Shown: in pieces, positions 17,534 to 26,012 of the stretch
Numbering within the stretch: the first letter of the stretch is position 1
How the letters are laid out: every line of letters begins with the position of its first letter
Assembly: GCA_965249175.1 (NCBI GenBank)
Contig: OZ252227.1
Location: 5,456,001 to 5,520,000 of the forward strand
Length of the DNA: 64,000 nt
Origin: CAZYFH01 sp965249175
GTDB lineage: Bacteria > Acidobacteriota > Vicinamibacteria > Vicinamibacterales > UBA8438
Direction of reading: 5' to 3'
Made by a program: the position numbers and the translations under genes
The notes under the pieces: model-generated
Seen by the model: the letters and a program-made list of their open reading frames with translations, nothing else
What the model was told of the DNA's origin: nothing
The model's database searches: none

Positions 17534-20326
17534 TCAGCGATCCGGAGAGGGCTGGAGGTCCAAGGCGTCAGTCGATGGCGTGTCCGGCGTCTGGCGACGC
17601 GATGCGAGCTGATCGGTCAACGCGGCGGCGGGCCGGACGATAGGCCGCCGGGCATGATCGCCCTCGGGTCGCGACATCGACATCCAGCCGTGTTCCTCGG
17701 CAAGCTCCTCGACGACGGCGCGCACGCCGGTGTCGACGCGGCCGAGGTGGTAGAACACTCTGGCCAGCCAGACCGCCCCGATCGCAGCCCCGAGACTTGT
17801 CGCCAGCACCGAGGACAACGTGAAGGCAAATCCGACTCCGCCGACCCACGCGGCGACCTTGACGAGGCCGGTGGCCGTCATGCGACGGTGGGCAGCGACG
17901 CGCAGGAGACACCGGCCACGGACATGCTCCTCGACGAGGGTCCGCAGGTCGAGCCATTCCCAGCGACCGACCGCCACGGCGATGTCTCGGTCGTGTTGCC
18001 AGCCGTCGTGCACATCGACGGTGCGTCCGACACCGCTGGTCCGCAACCGGCTGGTGAGCTCGGTCAGGAACTCGGTCCGGTCGACCCAGCGCTCGCTCCA
18101 GAAATCGAGTCGGGGGCGGCCCCCGCGGAGCAGGGAGAGGGCGCGCCGAACATCGATCGGCCGACTGATTGGCGCACGCGCGCCGGTCGCGCCCACCTTG
18201 CCCGCGCGTCGCGTCTGCGGGGGCGACAAACGGCCGCGCAGGCGGCCCCAGGCCCGCCCGATGGGCTGCACGAAATGCAGACCCGCGATGCCGAGCCGGT
18301 AGAGGACCCGACTCGGCGCGGGTGGCAGCCGACCGATGTTCGGGAGTCCTCGTATGTCGGTCTGCCAGCCATACATCAGACACCGACCGGCGGTTGTGGC
18401 GAGACCACCCGCGGCGGCGGCGAGCAGACTCAGCGCCAGACCGTCGCGCTGTGCCAGCAGGCCGATGCCTCCACCGACGGCAAGCAGCACCGAGAGCAAC
18501 TGCCATTGAATGAGATGCGGAAGCGACGCGAGCGACGGGATATGCGTCGAGTACACCGAGGGAAACGCCGCCGTGCCCCACGGACCGGCGTTGACGCGCA
18601 CGCGGGAGACGGACTTGATGAACGGCAGCTGGCTATAGATGCGCCCGCGCCACCGCGCGTGACCGTCGAGAAATCGTTCCGGATGGTGGTCCATCAACCA
18701 CGTCTCGGCCTCACCGTATCCCGCCTGCTGACGCCAATAGGCCCGCACCGTCCGACGGTGGTGATGCCAGACCAGCGCGCACGGCGCGAACCCGATTCGC
18801 TGACTCCGCGCTTGCAGCCGCCAGCAGACGTCCACGTCGTCGCCGGCTGTCCGGTACGTCGAATCGAATCCCCCGATCGCCTCCAGCGCCTCGCGTCGAT
18901 AGGCCATGTTGCAGCCCGGGACGTGCTCTGCGATCTGATGGTCGAGCAACACGTGGGTTGGCCCGCCGGGCGACCGTGCGACGCACTGAGCCATCCAGGG
19001 ATCATCGGCCGGCACCACATTCGGCCCGCCCGCGCCCACCACGTCTGAGCGCAGAAACGGCTGAATCAGATAGGTCAGCCACTCGGGATCCACGCGGGCG
19101 TCCGCGTCGGTGTACGCGACGATCGCGCCGGTCGCGTGCTCGAGGGCGGTATTGCGCGCCGCGCTGAGCCCGCAGTTTGCGGTGTCGATGACGGTCACGT
19201 GGGGGTACCCGCGCGCGATGGCCCCAGTCTCGTCAGTTGATCCATCGTTGACGACGATCACCTCGTAGTCCGGGTAGTCCAGCTCCGCAAGCGACACGAG
19301 ACACTCGTCGAACGTCGCGGCCGCGTTGTACGCGCAGACGAGCACGGACACCTTTGGCCACCCACGGCGGCGCTCGTCCGGGAACCCGGCCTCCGCGTAC
19401 TCGCGCGACACGCCGAGCAGCGCCAGCTTCGGTCGCCGCGCGGCGTCGGTCAGTCCGAACTTCCAGTCGTCGATGGCGTGACCGCCGCGCCACCATTCGT
19501 CCGTCCACGAGAACGCCACCGTGCCGCACGCGCCTTCCTCGAACGCGGTGCGGATCTGCATCGTGGTGAGATCGGCCTGCCCCTCCTCGCCTTCCCGCAT
19601 GCTGTCCGCGCCGGTCTCGGTCAGCAGCAACGGGCGGTTGCCGGCGACGAGCTGCAGGTGTGCCAGATACGATCGCAATCCCGCCTGCCGGTGAAGATAG
19701 AGGTTGAACGCGCAGACATCGAAGAACGGGAGATTGAGGAACTCGGTGGGTGGGTAGTTGACGTAGGTGAGCAGCACCTCCGGCGCCACCGACTTCGCGG
19801 CGTCGTAGAGATCTCGCAGGAAACGTTCGATTCGCTCGGTGCCGTGCCAGCGCACGACGCCGGGTGGGATTTCGTTTCCGACCGCAACGAGCAGTGTCGC
19901 GGGATGCCGGGCGAGCTCTCGCACTTGCCGGACGACGTCGTGACGAATCGCGCGCGTGAGCTTCGCGTCGTCCAGGAACGCGACGTGCTGCGACCACGGC
20001 ACGCCGGCGAACACACGGAGCTCGTGTCGGGCTGCTGTGTCCAGCACGTCACGGCCCGGCACCGTGTAGGTGCGGACGGTGTTGAACCCAAACTGCGACA
20101 TCAGCTCGAAGTCGTCCGCCACCTGCTCGGACGCGGGAAACTGGTACCCGGCCGCGTTGGGCGCGAACGTGCCATAGGCAACGCCCTTGATCAGGTATCG
20201 GTCGTCGCCGACGTGAAGGAATTTCCCGGAGACGCCAAGAGGACCGCGGGGGGCTGTTGAGCCGGGCATCTTCGTGCGCGGACGGACCGATCGCCGAAAC
20301 CGCCGCGTTCGAACGGCGACGCTCAA
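17534..20326 (-). CDS. Bifunctional glycoside hydrolase-like / family 2 glycosyltransferase, membrane-anchored
   Basis: A 930-residue fusion. Residues about 30-310 form a TIM-barrel hydrolase-like domain with an Asn-Glu acid/base pair (VAVGNEIPP, 151-152) and a likely nucleophile Glu237 in LLLTETGAD. Residues about 325-600 are a GT2 domain: VSVLVCAYNAAATF, VVNDGSTDETG (361-363), DADARVD (407-409) and CNMAYRREALEAIGGFD. Transmembrane segments follow (LLSVLLAVGGGIGLL and two near the end). It probably makes or remodels an exported glycan. The start is TTG at 20326, with a TAGAAT -10-like box only about nine bases upstream. An in-frame ATG at residue 20 is an alternative. Confidence 0.85.
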   Translation of the reverse strand: MSVAVRTRRFRRSVRPRTKMPGSTAPRGPLGVSGKFLHVGDDRYLIKGVAYGTFAPNAAGYQFPASEQVADDFELMSQFGFNTVRTYTVPGRDVLDTAARHELRVFAGVPWSQHVAFLDDAKLTRAIRHDVVRQVRELARHPATLLVAVGNEIPPGVVRWHGTERIERFLRDLYDAAKSVAPEVLLTYVNYPPTEFLNLPFFDVCAFNLYLHRQAGLRSYLAHLQLVAGNRPLLLTETGADSMREGEEGQADLTTMQIRTAFEEGACGTVAFSWTDEWWRGGHAIDDWKFGLTDAARRPKLALLGVSREYAEAGFPDERRRGWPKVSVLVCAYNAAATFDECLVSLAELDYPDYEVIVVNDGSTDETGAIARGYPHVTVIDTANCGLSAARNTALEHATGAIVAYTDADARVDPEWLTYLIQPFLRSDVVGAGGPNVVPADDPWMAQCVARSPGGPTHVLLDHQIAEHVPGCNMAYRREALEAIGGFDSTYRTAGDDVDVCWRLQARSQRIGFAPCALVWHHHRRTVRAYWRQQAGYGEAETWLMDHHPERFLDGHARWRGRIYSQLPFIKSVSRVRVNAGPWGTAAFPSVYSTHIPSLASLPHLIQWQLLSVLLAVGGGIGLLAQRDGLALSLLAAAAGGLATTAGRCLMYGWQTDIRGLPNIGRLPPAPSRVLYRLGIAGLHFVQPIGRAWGRLRGRLSPPQTRRAGKVGATGARAPISRPIDVRRALSLLRGGRPRLDFWSERWVDRTEFLTELTSRLRTSGVGRTVDVHDGWQHDRDIAVAVGRWEWLDLRTLVEEHVRGRCLLRVAAHRRMTATGLVKVAAWVGGVGFAFTLSSVLATSLGAAIGAVWLARVFYHLGRVDTGVRAVVEELAEEHGWMSMSRPEGDHARRPIVRPAAALTDQLASRRQTPDTPSTDALDLQPSPDR

Positions 20327-20374
20327 GCGACCTGTATTCTAGCAGCCCGGGGTGCGATAGCTGGAAGGAGCGTC

Positions 20375-20547
20375 AGGAGCCCGTGGTGAAAGTGCCGTGT
20401 CGCACCGAGACCGGCGAGGCACCTGGCTGACAAGGCGCGACGAGGGAGAATACCGGGAATACTTGACCCGCGGAGCAATGGTCCAGCGCCGGCCTTCGCG
20501 AGATGCATCGCCGGTCGAATGCAGCGGGACTCTCACCACGGGCTCCT
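20375..20547. repeat. 173-bp element with 23-bp imperfect terminal inverted repeats
   Basis: A perfect 15-bp inverted repeat, AGGAGCCCGTGGTGA (20375-20389) and its complement (20533-20547), extends inward to 21 of 23 matching bases. It encloses about 127 bases without a recognisable gene. The right arm covers the stop codon of the neighbouring hypothetical gene. It could be a MITE-like element or a long-stem structured RNA in the 3' UTR. Confidence 0.6.
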
Positions 20548-21151
20548 AGGGCTGCGCCACCTCGTCGATCCAGACGCGGATTTGCCGATCGTTCTCGCTG
20601 ACGCGCACGATGTCGCCACGCAGGACGCTCAGCTGCTGGATGGCGGCGCGGATGTTCAGCTTGTCGCTGTCACCCGAGAGCAGGGCATCGACGACGGCGA
20701 CCGGGATCTGGACGTCGACGGTCTCGTCTCCATCGCCGTCCCGGTCCTCGACGCGAATCTCGATGTTGTCGCCGGCGCGTGCGACCCGCACGGTCTCGTC
20801 ATCCTGCTCGATCGTCACGAACTCGGTGTCGCCGACGGCGACGAGCTCCTGCCACACGCCGCGCAGGGCACTCACGCTGAACGGTACGCCGTGCTCCTCC
20901 AGCCTCAGCTGGCCGTCAGAGATCACATCGTCGGGAACCAAGGCAAGCAACGCCTCGGCCGCCGAGAGCGGGAGGTTGAGGTTCATATTCTGGGTGTCCG
21001 TGCCGTCTCCCGTGATCTCCACGTGAATCCACGGCTGCACCTCGTCCTGTGCCCCGGTCGCGCCGACCCCAAGGATCAGGACGGCGACGACGACGAGCAC
21101 CGCGCGCGATGCGCGAGCGCGGAAGGTCCCCCACGAATGGCTTGCCAACAT
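20546..21151 (-). CDS. Hypothetical exported protein
   Basis: A 201-residue protein with an N-terminal hydrophobic signal (AVLVVVAVLILGVGATGAQD) and two similar domains of about 80 residues, each with a strand reading like WIHVEI or IEIRVEDRDGDGD, then a hydrophobic VPDDVI/LLSGDSD turn. The repeated pattern PLSAAEALLAL ... IPVAVVDALLS suggests an internal duplication. The start at 21151 is set by GGGAGGA six bases upstream. It is divergent from the outer-membrane gene at 21290. No family is recognised. Confidence 0.65.
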   Translation of the reverse strand: MLASHSWGTFRARASRAVLVVVAVLILGVGATGAQDEVQPWIHVEITGDGTDTQNMNLNLPLSAAEALLALVPDDVISDGQLRLEEHGVPFSVSALRGVWQELVAVGDTEFVTIEQDDETVRVARAGDNIEIRVEDRDGDGDETVDVQIPVAVVDALLSGDSDKLNIRAAIQQLSVLRGDIVRVSENDRQIRVWIDEVAQP

Positions 21152-21273
21152 ACGATCCTCCCAGGGTTCCGGGTCTCGTGGCGCCGGTCTTAACCCCAGA
21201 GCTGGGGTTAGTGCCGGCCCTGCCAAACTATACGGAACACGGTGGACCGAGGTTCAAGAGTGAAGGCCGGGAG

Positions 21274-21279
21274 TATAAT
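21274..21279 (+). promoter_or_regulatory. -10 box (TATAAT) next to a start codon
   Basis: A perfect TATAAT lies ten bases before the ATG at 21290, so transcription would begin only a few bases before the start codon. This implies a very short or absent leader. No clear -35 is visible. Confidence 0.5.
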
Positions 21280-21289
21280 CCGGCCTCCC

Positions 21290-22384
21290 ATGCGACTCGT
21301 GCGCGGGCTCGCTGCGCAGGTCGGCGTCGTTGCGGTGATGCTCGGTGGCCTCGGCGCACCCGCCGGCGCCCAGGAGCGCGTCACCCTCCACACCGACGTC
21401 ACGTTCTACGGCGACAACACCGAGTTCTCCAATCCGTTTCGTGACGGCGAGACGCTGTTTGGCACGGCGGCGACCGTCGCGGTCGACGTCGAGCTGAACG
21501 ATCGCGTCACGTTTCGCGGCGGCCTCTTCACCAATCATCGGTTCGGTTCCGAGCGGTTCGCGGAGCAGGTGCGCCCCGTGTTCAGTCTGACCGTCGATAG
21601 CGGGCCGTCACGATTCGTGTTCGGCACGCTGGACACCATGCCGGAGCGCGATGTGATGGGCCCAGATCTCCTCGGCCCGCATCGTCTCTTGCCGCCGTTG
21701 CAGCGGGAGACGCTGGCGTTCACGCGACCCTACGAGGCCGGGCTCCAGTGGCAGCTCGCCGGCCGCCGTATCGAGCAGGACGCCTGGGTCAACTGGCAGC
21801 GACTGAACACCGACGAGCATCGGGAACGCTTCGACGCGGGGCTCACGGGACGGCTGCCGCTGGACACGCCGATCCCGATGGCGGTTGCGTATCAGGTGCA
21901 CCACGTGCACGAGGGCGGTCAACTCTTCGATACCGGTCCGGTGAGTGACAGCTTCGCCGCCGGACCCGGGTTCATCATCGAACCGCCGATCGGACTCTTC
22001 GACAGGACGACGGTCGAGAGCTACATGATGTGGTCGAAGCAGGTGGCCGATCGCGCAGTCGAGGACGGCGCGAGCCATGGGCACGGCCTGTTCGTCCGGG
22101 TCGCGGCGGTGAAGGAGCGCTGGCGTGGCCACGCCGTGTTCTGGGGAGCATGCGCGTGGCTCAAGGTGGAGGGTGACGAGAACTACGGCTCCCGGCTCCA
22201 GGACGGCACGGTGTTTCGGCCGACGCGGCATTATGGGGAGCTCGGGTTGACGCGCATGCTGTACGAAGACGAAGGCGTGACGCTCGAAGGCTCGATGCGG
22301 CTCCATCGCGTGGAGCGCGACTACAACTATTCCTTCCGCGTCCTGGCGCGCGTGAACTTCGACTTCCCGCTGCTCACGCCCTAG
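21290..22384 (+). CDS. Putative outer-membrane beta-barrel protein
   Basis: A 364-residue protein with a signal peptide ending in GAPAGAQ. Alternating hydrophobic strands follow (VTLHTDVTFYGDN, DRVTFRGGLFTNHRFG, LSLTVD-like FSLTVDSGPSRFVFG), and the end is FRVLARVNFDFPLL, a barrel-like C-terminal strand. No named family is recognised. It is the first gene of a four-gene set with a cytochrome c, a PQQ dehydrogenase and a methyltransferase, so it may be a porin for that periplasmic oxidation system. This is inference from position. An upstream in-frame start at 21242 is less likely, because the -10 box lies between the two. Confidence 0.65.
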   Translation: MRLVRGLAAQVGVVAVMLGGLGAPAGAQERVTLHTDVTFYGDNTEFSNPFRDGETLFGTAATVAVDVELNDRVTFRGGLFTNHRFGSERFAEQVRPVFSLTVDSGPSRFVFGTLDTMPERDVMGPDLLGPHRLLPPLQRETLAFTRPYEAGLQWQLAGRRIEQDAWVNWQRLNTDEHRERFDAGLTGRLPLDTPIPMAVAYQVHHVHEGGQLFDTGPVSDSFAAGPGFIIEPPIGLFDRTTVESYMMWSKQVADRAVEDGASHGHGLFVRVAAVKERWRGHAVFWGACAWLKVEGDENYGSRLQDGTVFRPTRHYGELGLTRMLYEDEGVTLEGSMRLHRVERDYNYSFRVLARVNFDFPLLTP

Positions 22385-22446
22385 CGACTCGGCTGGACGA
22401 CCGGGTGCTACGCTATACGCTGCAGTCGTGCCCCGGGATACGCCAG

Positions 22447-23253
22447 ATGCGAACCGCCTCCCCCGTGCCCATCGTCGCGCTGACCCTCATCGCATGTGCG
22501 ATTCCTACCTCCGTCGCCGCGCAGCGCCGCGTGGCATCGCTCGACGCCCAGCGTGGCATCGACGCGAACCCCCACACCACGACCGAGGACATCGCGGCGG
22601 GCGCACGCGCGTTCGCGTCGCGCTGCTCCGTCTGCCACGGCCCCGACGGCGCGGGGAACCGCGGCCCGGACCTCACGCGTGGGCGCTTCCGTCACGGAAA
22701 CACCGACGGCGCGCTGTTCAACAACATCCTGAGCGGCATCCCCGGGACCGGGATGCCGTCGGTCCGGTTGTCGGATAAGGAGATGTGGCAGATCGTCGCG
22801 TTCGTGCGGACGCTGAGCGGCGCGTCCGACGAGCCGGTGGTCGGCAACCCCGCAGCGGGACGGCGGCTCTTCATACGCGCGGACTGCGGACGTTGTCACT
22901 TCGTCGGTGGCGAGGGCGGACGCCTCGGCCCCGACCTGAGCGAGGTCGGCTGGATGCGGTCCATCGCTCACCTGCGCGCCTCGATTCTCGAACCGAGTGA
23001 GGACATCGAGGCACGGTATCGTCAAATCGCGGTGACCGAGCTCGACGGGCGCGAGACGCGGGGCCTGCTCTTGAACGAAGACGCCTTCGCGCTCCTCATG
23101 ATCGACAGTCGCGAGCGGCTGCGGTCGTTCTCCAAGTCGGAGGTGCGCGACATCGAGCGGCCGGTCGCGTCCCTGATGCCGAGCTTCGCCGGCCGGTTCG
23201 GCGACGGCGAGATCGACGATCTCGTCGCCTACTTGTCCTCACTCGGACGGTGA
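22447..23253 (+). CDS. Dihaem c-type cytochrome
   Basis: A periplasmic electron carrier of about 268 residues with a signal peptide (VPIVALTLIACAIPTSVAAQ) and two haem motifs: CSVCH at about residues 60-64 and CGRCH at about 147-151. Each is followed by a Met-containing segment (GTGMPSVRLSD; ASLMPSFAGRF) that can supply the distal ligand. Its stop overlaps the start of the PQQ dehydrogenase by four bases, so it is very likely the direct electron acceptor for that enzyme. Confidence 0.9.
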   Translation: MRTASPVPIVALTLIACAIPTSVAAQRRVASLDAQRGIDANPHTTTEDIAAGARAFASRCSVCHGPDGAGNRGPDLTRGRFRHGNTDGALFNNILSGIPGTGMPSVRLSDKEMWQIVAFVRTLSGASDEPVVGNPAAGRRLFIRADCGRCHFVGGEGGRLGPDLSEVGWMRSIAHLRASILEPSEDIEARYRQIAVTELDGRETRGLLLNEDAFALLMIDSRERLRSFSKSEVRDIERPVASLMPSFAGRFGDGEIDDLVAYLSSLGR

Positions 23254-24881
23254 CATTCATGCACCATGCTTCCGCCCATCGTTGTCTCTGTATCCTGCTC
23301 GCCCTGGCCCTGTGGCCGACTGTCGCGCGAGCGCAGGTCACGGCCGCGCAGCTCGCCGACGCCGACGCCGACCCCGCGAACTGGCTGATGTATTCCGGCC
23401 AATACCACGGCCAGCGCTTCAGCCGGCTCGATGAGATCAATCGCGAGACCGTGCGCCGACTGCGCCTGCGGTGGGTCCACCAGATTCCGACACTGGGACA
23501 GGTCCAAACCTCGCCGCTCGTTGTGGACGGCGTCATGTATCTCACGACACCCGACAACGAGGTGCACGCGCTGGATGCGGACACGGGGCAGGTCTACTGG
23601 ACCCATCGCCACCAGCTGGACGAGACACTGACGCTCTGCTGCGGCAAGCAGAGCCGGGGCGTCGCGATTCTCGGCACCACCCTGTTCATGGCGACGCTCG
23701 ACGCCCATCTCGTCGCACTCGACGCGACGACGGGCAACCGGCTGTGGGAGGTCGAGGTCGCGGACCATCTGGCGGGCTACAGCATGACCTCGGCTCCCTT
23801 GGTCGTCGGCGACACAGTCGTGGTGGGCATCGGGGGCGGTGAGTACGGCATCCGCGGCTTCGTCGATGCCTACGACGCGGCGACCGGCGAGCGCCGGTGG
23901 CGGCGATTCACGATTCCCGGACCGGAAGAGCCCGGCCACGAGACCTGGGCGGGCGATTCGTGGCGGACCGGCGGCGCGTCGACCTGGATGACCGGCACGT
24001 ACGACCCGGCGCTCAACCTCATCTACTGGGGCGTCGGCAACCCCGGGCCCGACTGGAACGGCGAGACACGGATCGGCGACAACCTCTACTCGGACAGCGT
24101 GATCGCCATCGACGCCGACACGGGCGAGATCCGGTGGCACTTCCAGTTCACCCCGCATGACGTCCACGACTGGGACGCATGCCAGATCCCGGTCCTCGTC
24201 GACACCGTCTGGCGCGGCCGACCGCGCAAGCTGATGTTCTTTGCCAACCGGAACGGCTTCTTCTACGTCCTCGACCGCGAGACCGGTCGCTTCCTGCGGG
24301 GCACGGAATTCGCGACGCAGACGTGGGCCCAAGGACTCGACGACAGCGGCTACCCGATTCGCGTGCCTGACATGGAACCGTCCGAGGGCGGCACGCTGGT
24401 GTACCCGGAAGTGACCGGCGCCTCGAACTGGTGGTCGCCGTCCTACAGCCCCGACACCGGCCTGTTCTACACAATGGCGTATGACGGGGCCGCGCTCTAC
24501 TACACGGCTGACGCCGAGTACGAGCCGGGCAAGCTGTTCGTCGGCGGCAGCTACACGCGGGACCGACCTGTCGACGAGTTCGTGAGCGCGATCCGCGCGA
24601 TCGATCCGACCACGGGACGTCGCGCGTGGGAACACCGCGTGCAGCCCAAATCGATGGCCGGTGTCCTGTCGACTGCCGGCCAGCTGATTTTCGCCGGCAC
24701 GGTGACCGGCAACTTCCTGGCGCTCGACGCCGAGTCGGGAGAGGACCTGTGGCGTCTCGACCTTGGCGGTGAGATCATCGCGGCACCGATCACCTATCGC
24801 AGCAATGGCCGCCAGCAGGTCACGATCGCCGCGGGCCACGCCATCTTCACCTTCGCGCTGCACGACGCCGACGCCGATTGA
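23250..24881 (+). CDS. PQQ-dependent dehydrogenase (methanol/ethanol type)
   Basis: A periplasmic quinoprotein of 543 residues with a signal peptide (LALALWPTVARAQ). Key residues are visible: the adjacent-cysteine pair C130-C131 (LTLCCGKQSRG) that covers PQQ, a Glu near 198 (GGGEYG) and N264 (WGVGNPGPDW) as calcium-ligand candidates, and the catalytic aspartates in PHDVHDWDA (304-309). WD-type blades repeat throughout (ALDADTGQVYW, AIDADTGEIRW, ALDAESGEDLW). The alcohol substrate cannot be told. Translation starts at GTG 23250 or ATG 23259. The fused cytochrome domain of type II enzymes is absent, matching the separate cytochrome gene upstream. Confidence 0.9.
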   Translation: MTFMHHASAHRCLCILLALALWPTVARAQVTAAQLADADADPANWLMYSGQYHGQRFSRLDEINRETVRRLRLRWVHQIPTLGQVQTSPLVVDGVMYLTTPDNEVHALDADTGQVYWTHRHQLDETLTLCCGKQSRGVAILGTTLFMATLDAHLVALDATTGNRLWEVEVADHLAGYSMTSAPLVVGDTVVVGIGGGEYGIRGFVDAYDAATGERRWRRFTIPGPEEPGHETWAGDSWRTGGASTWMTGTYDPALNLIYWGVGNPGPDWNGETRIGDNLYSDSVIAIDADTGEIRWHFQFTPHDVHDWDACQIPVLVDTVWRGRPRKLMFFANRNGFFYVLDRETGRFLRGTEFATQTWAQGLDDSGYPIRVPDMEPSEGGTLVYPEVTGASNWWSPSYSPDTGLFYTMAYDGAALYYTADAEYEPGKLFVGGSYTRDRPVDEFVSAIRAIDPTTGRRAWEHRVQPKSMAGVLSTAGQLIFAGTVTGNFLALDAESGEDLWRLDLGGEIIAAPITYRSNGRQQVTIAAGHAIFTFALHDADAD

Positions 24882-25614
24882 TCCCCGTGCGCGTCGAGCG
24901 ATGGCGGCTGCGGGGCCGTCTCGTCCACCGTGCGTGGCGTTACCGACTCAGAACCGAAGCCGCGGAGGTGGCCTTCTCCGCGCCCATGTGTCCGCCGGCC
25001 AGGTGGCGGTCGACGTGGGCGCGCACCGCGGTGCCCTCACGTACTGGATGCTCACGGCCGTCGGCCGCACGGGGCGCGTCGTGGCGATCGAGCCGATCCC
25101 GGACCTCGCGGCATATCTGCGACGGCTTGTCACCCAGGGTGGTTTCGACCGGTTGCGCGTCGTCGAGGCGGCCCTGTCGAGCGCGAGCGGCACGACGACG
25201 CTCCACGTCCCGTCAGCCGGGTACACCGGTACGGCGAGTATCGTGGCGCAGGCTGACGGACACACACCGGTGTCGGTCGACATGACCACGCTGGATAGTC
25301 TGTGCGCGGGCCCGGACGCACGGCCGGTCGGCTTCATCAAGTGCGACGTCGAGGGACACGAGCTCGACGTGCTCGTCGGTGCGGAGCGGGTGCTGCGCGA
25401 GGACCGCCCGGTGCTCCTGGTGGAATCAGTCGACGACCGGCCGACCGCGGGACAAACGGAGCGGGTGTTCGACCACCTGCGTGGACTCGGGTACGACGGC
25501 TGGTTCTTCGAGCGTGGGCGACGCCGCTCGATTGACCACTTCCGCGCCGGCGTCCATCAGGCTGCCCCCGAGCGAGCGTGGCACGTCAATTTCGGGTTCG
25601 TGCCGCGGCCCTGA
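24878..25614 (+). CDS. FkbM-family methyltransferase, one frameshift
   Basis: The N-terminal piece is in one frame from TTG 24878 (VERWRLRGRLVHRAWRYRLR, then AEVAF). At about 24975-24982 the homology moves frame and continues LLRAHVSAGQVAVDVGAHRG, VVAIEPIPDLAAYLRRLV, VDMTTLDSL, then FIKCDVEGHELDVLVGAERV (the FkbM signature) and WHVNFGFVP. One missing base in a short TTC/TCC run would explain the break. The family methylates hydroxyls of sugars or other metabolites. It overlaps the PQQ gene stop, so it is probably the last gene of that operon. Confidence 0.8.
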
Positions 25615-25632
25615 CAACCGCTCGATCTGTCC

Positions 25633-25953
25633 CTAGCTCTCCGCCCCGCTCTTGAGCTCGAGAAACCGCGCGGCCGAACGAGGCGGTACCGCCTCGCTTG
25701 CCGCGCGATGGCGGACGACCTTGCCGAGACAGGTGAGCTGGCCCGCCGGCAGGTTGCCGAGCTGCTCCGGGAGATGAAAGGTCAGCTCGATGATGCTTTC
25801 GACCGGCACCTGTTCGCCGGATTCGAACAGGACCCCGGTGTCGCTGACGTCCTTCATCACACCGCGCTTCCATCCTTGGTCACCGGAGCGCCGATACAAC
25901 GCCGGGAGCGCAGTCACGAAACGGGTCGCGCGTGCCGAGTGCAAGCTGCTCAT
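25633..25953 (-). CDS. PilZ-like domain protein
   Basis: A 106-residue protein with a basic start, then YRRSGDQGWKRGVMKDVSDT and GVLFESGEQVPVESIIELTF, which fits the PilZ fold: an Arg-rich entry followed by a D/N-x-S-x-x-G-like DVSDTG motif. A cyclic-di-GMP role is possible, but the RxxxR switch is not clear. The start at 25953 is preceded by GGAGGGGGG. It stands alone between the FkbM gene and the DUF5916 gene. Confidence 0.7.
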   Translation of the reverse strand: MSSLHSARATRFVTALPALYRRSGDQGWKRGVMKDVSDTGVLFESGEQVPVESIIELTFHLPEQLGNLPAGQLTCLGKVVRHRAASEAVPPRSAARFLELKSGAES

Positions 25954-26012
25954 GACGGTCCCCCCTCCGACGGACGTCCCGTGCCAATTGCGGGATCGGC
26001 GGATTATGGCCC

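Noticed and set aside
16463..19048. Very long plus-strand frame opposite rfbC and the GT2 fusion
   Set aside because: An antisense shadow of GC-rich genes; Arg/Pro-rich with no domain, while the minus-strand genes are clear.
23229..24863. Minus-strand frame opposite the PQQ dehydrogenase
   Set aside because: A shadow; the plus strand has complete PQQ-enzyme motifs.
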